The notes beneath the pieces are model-generated. The model was not told where the DNA came from and did not search any database. It saw only the letters and a list, made by a program, of their open reading frames with translations. From positions 152,873,741 through 152,937,740 of the forward strand of contig OX422221.1 of assembly GCA_949130495.1 (NCBI GenBank): DNA of 64,000 bases, given 5' to 3'. Shown here in pieces: positions 59,654 to 64,000 of this stretch (its first letter is position 1; each line of letters opens with the position of its first letter). This stretch comes from Sambucus nigra. Lineage: Eukaryota > Streptophyta > Magnoliopsida > Dipsacales > Adoxaceae. Position numbers and translations under genes: made by a program.

Positions 59654-60785
59654 TGTAACACCCCATATTTTTTAATGATTTTTAAATGTGGGATTAATTT
59701 AAATTAAAAATGGGAAAAATAACTTAGAAATTAATCCAGACTGAAATAATTATTAACTAGCGAGACAAGGGTTAGTATTTGTAGATGTGAATTATATTGA
59801 GTACTACTTAGTGGATAAAGTAATATAGGATTATGAAAATATTAAAAAAATTCGCGAGTGAAAAATACGACAGTTACAGTAATTTAGTCAGGACGCACGT
59901 GTCAGTCGTGTCGGGACTCAATTTAAGGAAATAAAAAGTAATTCATTTTTTAAGTCAGCCATATGGTCATTTTGAGTCAGCCAAAGTTCTCAGAAGAGTC
60001 GAGATAGTCAGAAGTCTATCGGGGGTTTATTTTGGGTCCTGGGGCGCTTTTAGGTCAAATCGACACCTTGGAGGGGTATTTTTGTAATCTGTATTTTGGG
60101 GGAAATATGACCACAAAATTTAGAGGTTTATATCATCTCGGAATAGGAGTCTTCGAGGGGTACAATTCATAGAGTTGTAGAGAGACCATAGGAGGGAGAA
60201 GGAGGAGGTTCCAAAGGCTAGAACCACCAATTCCTAATCTAATTCCACCACAACACCACCACCACGTAAATCGGGAGAAGAGGAACACCACCATACCCAT
60301 CATCTTCAACAGATCAGACTTACTGTAAAAGGCAAGTGTTTAAACTTGTGAATTTATAAGCATATATGATGTACATGTTAGAGTGGGTTGAATTACCTAT
60401 GAAATTCATGTGTTTTAGATGAATTTAGAAGACATATATCATAATCTGGATGAAATTGATATAGGTTATATTCCCTCATGCATGTAGTATAAAATCCATG
60501 AATTTACATTCATTAGGGGGACTTTTGTCTTGTACCTCAGAATATAGAACCTAGGAAAGGCCTATCTATAATAACGATAAGCTAACGGTCATATGGGTGG
60601 GTAGGTATATGAGTATCCATAGGCTTGGAACTATTTCCGCCTCTGTGTTGTGTGATTTTTATTTATGGTTCGAGAGAGATACCGGACCCTTAGTCCTTCA
60701 TTTTGTACATAATATACTGGGACATGATAATAGAGTATGCATGCTCCACAGCTCAGCCTAGGGGTGATATGTTAGTATATATCTA
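59654..60785 (+). repeat. 3' LTR of copy D, internally deleted and truncated
   Basis: It starts TGTAACACCCC and is collinear with the inverse of the copy C LTR (AACTAGCGAGACAAGGGTTA, GAGTGAAAAATACGACAG). A TATA-like TTTATATCATC lies at about 60130. At about 60513 it jumps to sequence matching 55085 onward, so roughly 1 kb is deleted, and it ends near 60785 after GATATGTTAGTATAT. The hairpin at 60667-60688 (GGTTCG/CGGACC) is the D version of the conserved stem-loop. Confidence 0.85.
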
Positions 60786-62173
60786 TTCTATACCTGTAAT
60801 ATGATAGTATTAGAGGTATCAATGCACTTTAATGCATTTATTTTTCAATTGAGTTTAACCATACTGGGCTAATTCTATCAACCTCTCTAACGACTACGTC
60901 TGATGTGAAATGACATTGAAGGCTCTTCATTTTTTCAACTCTAACTCTGTGAAGTCTCTTTATCTTTCCAACTCTAACTCTTCATCTCTGAAATTTAATC
61001 AACTCCTTCAGCTCCTAATTCTTCGAATGAAGCCTATCAGTCGTATGGTGTATGAGTCTATTCCTCTTCCATCCTTAAATATTATTTTTTTTATTATGTA
61101 TCCGGATTTTTATAATTTAAAATATGTTGATACTTTGAATTATATGGTTGTATGTTGTATGTTTGTAATAATGTCTCACATTTTATCAATTATCCAATAT
61201 TATACAGTTTAAAATAGTTTAATAGTTGTCATTTTATGTTTGTATGTTATTTGTTTGTAACAATGTCTCACCTTTTATGATGACAGTTTAAGATAGGTTG
61301 ATAGTTTTAATTTTATATTTGTATGTTATATGTTAGTAAAAATGTCTCACCTAAATTTCAATGTCTTATATAAATGTTTTTGTTGAATGATCTTCTCTCT
61401 TTGACAACCCGGTCATGTAAAAATAACCCAGGATATGTGTCTGTATGTTATACGTTTGAAAAAATGTCCTCCCTCTAATTAATGTAATTTCATTAAAACT
61501 TATTTTGATGCATGTTGTTTAGGAAAATACTCAACCAAAAACAATTAGTTTAGTTTCTAATTTATATAATAAAAAAGGTAAATTTTGGTGAAATAAAGCA
61601 CAAACCTGTTGATTATTATAACTATATATGCTCTCCTCAACAGCAATTGTGAGAATGATAAGAACTTACCAATACTTTAATGTATAAAAAATAGATCTTT
61701 GAATAAAATAGATTCCCTGCCATAGTCTGTAGTCTTATCTGCAATTTATCAACGCGTCTTCATATCGTATATACCATAGTTTTCATGATTTAGCATATTT
61801 GTACAAGATCGCTAACTTTTGATCTTCAACATGATCAATAAAAATAAAAATTTAAAAGAATTATTTTTTTGAAACAGAAATGATTTGAGAAAATTTAAAC
61901 TTATCTGAATTATTGCGCAATACATATATAATTGAACATGTCCAAACAATCTATGATATTGGTACATCATCATTGTCGTAATGGTTATAATTTTTACTAA
62001 TTTAAACATCTTTATGAAGGGAAACTGTTGCTAAAATATATTCTTACATGTACTTACTTCACAAACCACCTACCTACTAAATCTTCTACAAAACCACCTT
62101 AAGATAGCATGTCGGTTGGTTGGCATGAATGGAGTAAGGACTTCAATGATTCTAATCCAACACATCAACTTTA
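60786..62173. other. A+T-rich sequence, no gene recognised
   Basis: A 100-codon frame at 60910-61212 starts with a Ser/Asn-rich stretch (SNSNSSSL) but has no domain and runs into A+T-rich repeats. It is probably not a gene. Confidence 0.3.
61110..61460. repeat. Degenerate tandem repeat of about 100 bp
   Basis: TTTGTATGTTATxTGTTTGTAA-like words followed by AATGTCTCAC recur near 61150, 61240, 61320 and, more weakly, 61435. Confidence 0.6.
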
Positions 62174-62752
62174 ATTTAGGCATATACTAATGATATATAC
62201 TCTTGCTGCATGCATATATCACTGATATATGCTTTGATTTATGCATATATCGGTGATATATGATCTTGTTGTATGAATATATCACTGATATATGCTTTGA
62301 TCTAGGCATATATCAGTGATATGTGCTCTTGATGTATGCATATATCACTGATATATGATCTTTATGTATGCATATATCACTGATATATGCTCTGCTTTAT
62401 GCACATATCAGTGATAGATGATTTTGCTCTATGCATATATCACTGATATATGTTTCGATTTAGGCATACATAAGTGATATGTGATCTTCTAAATGCATAT
62501 ATTAGTGATATATGCTTTAATTTAGGCATATATCAGTGATATATGCTCTTGTTGTATGCGTATATAAGTGATAGATGCTCTGATTTATGCATATATCAGT
62601 GATATATGCACTTCCTATATGCACATATCACTGATATACGTTTTGATTGAGGCAGATCTCACTTCGTGTATGCACATATCAATGATATATGCTTTGATTT
62701 AGGCATATATCACTGATATATGCTCTGATTTAGGCATATATCAGTGATATAT
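62174..62752. repeat. Palindromic minisatellite, about 18 copies of a 30-33 bp unit
   Basis: Each unit carries GCATATATCASTGATATATG, a near-perfect palindrome around CACTG or CAGTG, joined by 10-13 base linkers such as CTTTGATTTAG or CTCTTGTTGTAT. Units vary by a few substitutions, and one near 62650 is badly eroded. Confidence 0.93.
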
Positions 62753-63954
62753 GATTTGAAATTATGTTAGAATTCATATGAATGTAAATGAGCAGAGTAG
62801 GATTCTTCTTAAAATCAGTAACAAATATTCTACATCCAAATGTGGGAGCTAGTAGAATTTGTTTAAGTTGATGTATAAATGGATCGATAGGGATCATAGG
62901 ATTCATGGGTTAAAAGACTATTTTACATACTTATGTTCACATTGGTATATATGTAGGTGATGTTCACATATTACAACCACATTCATTTGATACATTTAGT
63001 GACATCATCTGATCATGAAACATATGTGTGAATCGAATACAAAGTAAACTGATTATATAAATAAATATATGAATATTTACAGATAAGAAATATGCAGTGC
63101 ATTGGTTTTGGTTTCGCATCTTAGTATCCACTTTAGTTCCTTACGCTTTCACACTTGTGTCATTACATTTGTTAAACCAAAATTTTCTAAATTCATTATA
63201 CATTACAAAAGAATAAAAACTAAATCAATACTATTGAATTCTTTCCAAAACTTAGTGAACTTCCATGTAGGCTGCTTGTAGGTGAGATTAGAACAAAGTA
63301 ACATCAAGCCTTCTCGCAAAAAAAAGTCTTAAACCTTCATTGTTACTGTACAATGCCACTTTATGATTACGTTTACCAATGTTGTTTCATAACAAGTCTA
63401 AATTTCCTTTGATACACTATGCTTGGATCATAAAAGTTAGAACTTTACCTTATTCATTGCATATATTGTGGTCAAACATCCAAACTTAATTAATTAATCA
63501 TCAATTTAGAACTCGGTTTGTTCAGGCAGACGGTTGCACACAAATAATTTCTAATTGTTTTTAGCAGTTTACTATCGCACAAGTTCTGACTTTGCTTCCT
63601 TAGGCTACAAAATGTTCATAACTAGGACAAATAAACCTTACACATTTCACGCATTGTGGGAATTTACATACAACACTAATTTCAAAACAAAAATGATAGA
63701 ATTATTGTATTAGTTCGGACTTATCAAGGATGGGACATTCAGATTTTTTGCTATCAATAATCATCTCAATTTATAAATTAAACTCATATCTATAAAATGT
63801 TATTCTAAAGAATATTTATTAATCAAATATATGTTTGTGATTTCTTTAGCATGTGTATATGATTCAACTTTTTCAGGTTCCATTTGGTTGGGACAACGAA
63901 TGCATACAAAACAACAATCTACTTAATTTTTCACTAACTTTCTTCATGTTTCAG
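62753..63954. other. A+T-rich, intron-like sequence
   Basis: T-rich sequence with no open frame above about 60 codons and no transposon end recognised. Its character differs from the nested-element zone and would suit an intron or gene flank. Confidence 0.3.
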
Positions 63955-64000
63955 CAGACAACAGGAACTTCTGAATCGGAGGAACATAATACTGTCAATA
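63955..64000 (+). CDS. Possible exon start at window edge
   Basis: A pyrimidine-rich stretch TTTCTTCATGTTTCAG ends at 63954, followed by a frame open to the window end (QTTGTSESEEHNTVN). A second in-frame CAG directly follows, so the acceptor is ambiguous. Too short to identify; another frame is also open. Confidence 0.2.

Noticed and set aside
61812..62009. Minus-strand 65-codon frame
   Set aside because: No domain; A+T-rich Leu/Ile/Lys/Phe composition expected by chance.
62174..62752. Possible CRISPR-like array of palindromic repeats
   Set aside because: Linkers are as repetitive as the repeats and vary only by substitution, and the context is a plant nuclear genome, so this is a minisatellite.

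Overview
The window is repeat-rich nuclear DNA of a flowering plant with a large genome. The evidence is long-LTR Ty3/gypsy retrotransposons of two plant lineages (Tekay/Del-like chromoviruses and Tat/Ogre-like elements), a CACTA (En/Spm) element, a Tourist-like element, a Helitron-like element, many microsatellites and heavy CpG/CHG-type decay. I see no intact host gene, no rRNA or tRNA gene and no CRISPR array. Every recognisable coding sequence belongs to a transposable element and is broken.

Layout. Bases 1-1689 are unassigned. Bases 1690-2247 are the tail of a Tat-like integrase. They are followed by a putative Tat LTR (about 2585-5200), leader, decayed Tat gag (about 6700-8000) and Tat pol (15322-17045), all on the + strand. 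That Tat element is split by half of a Tekay-like chromovirus on the - strand ('A': gag-protease, PBS and a 3.2-kb LTR, about 8610-13780). It is split again by a CACTA element (17689-20335) and a Tourist-like element (21695-22841). Its right-hand LTR (about 23112-47085) was hit by another chromovirus-family LTR, now a solo LTR with TSD CTTTT (23397-44768). That solo LTR is in turn split in its TA repeat by a Helitron-like element (about 26447-44321). The Helitron-like element carries remnants of an older gypsy pol, and into these a full-length Tekay-like chromovirus ('B', 29482-39871, - strand, TSD GTTAG, two 2.77-kb LTRs) inserted. This gives about five nesting levels whose order can be read from duplicated target sites and interrupted sequences. 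Bases 47086-49027 hold a decayed reading frame of uncertain origin. Two related chromovirus copies follow, arranged tail-out in inverted orientation ('C', 49028-54497, - strand; 'D', 54498-60785, + strand). The last 3.2 kb (60786-64000) is A+T-rich and carries a roughly 18-copy palindromic minisatellite (62174-62752).

How the parts relate. B has all landmarks of an LTR retrotransposon: TSD, TG..CA-type LTRs, an initiator-Met tRNA PBS, gag with a zinc knuckle, protease, RT, RNase H, integrase, chromodomain and polypurine tract. It is dead: several stops, a one-base frameshift, a changed protease active-site triad and loss of the integrase catalytic glutamate. The most interesting unexplained structure lies in the long LTRs. 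B has an array of six adjacent stem-loops whose closing stems differ in sequence but stay paired, and single versions of the same hairpin sit in the A, C, D and solo LTRs. The A and B LTRs carry arrays of TCGATCGATCGA, and the Tat LTR carries 18-bp palindromes (TTTRAYCG-NN-CGRTYAAA) upstream of its TATA box.
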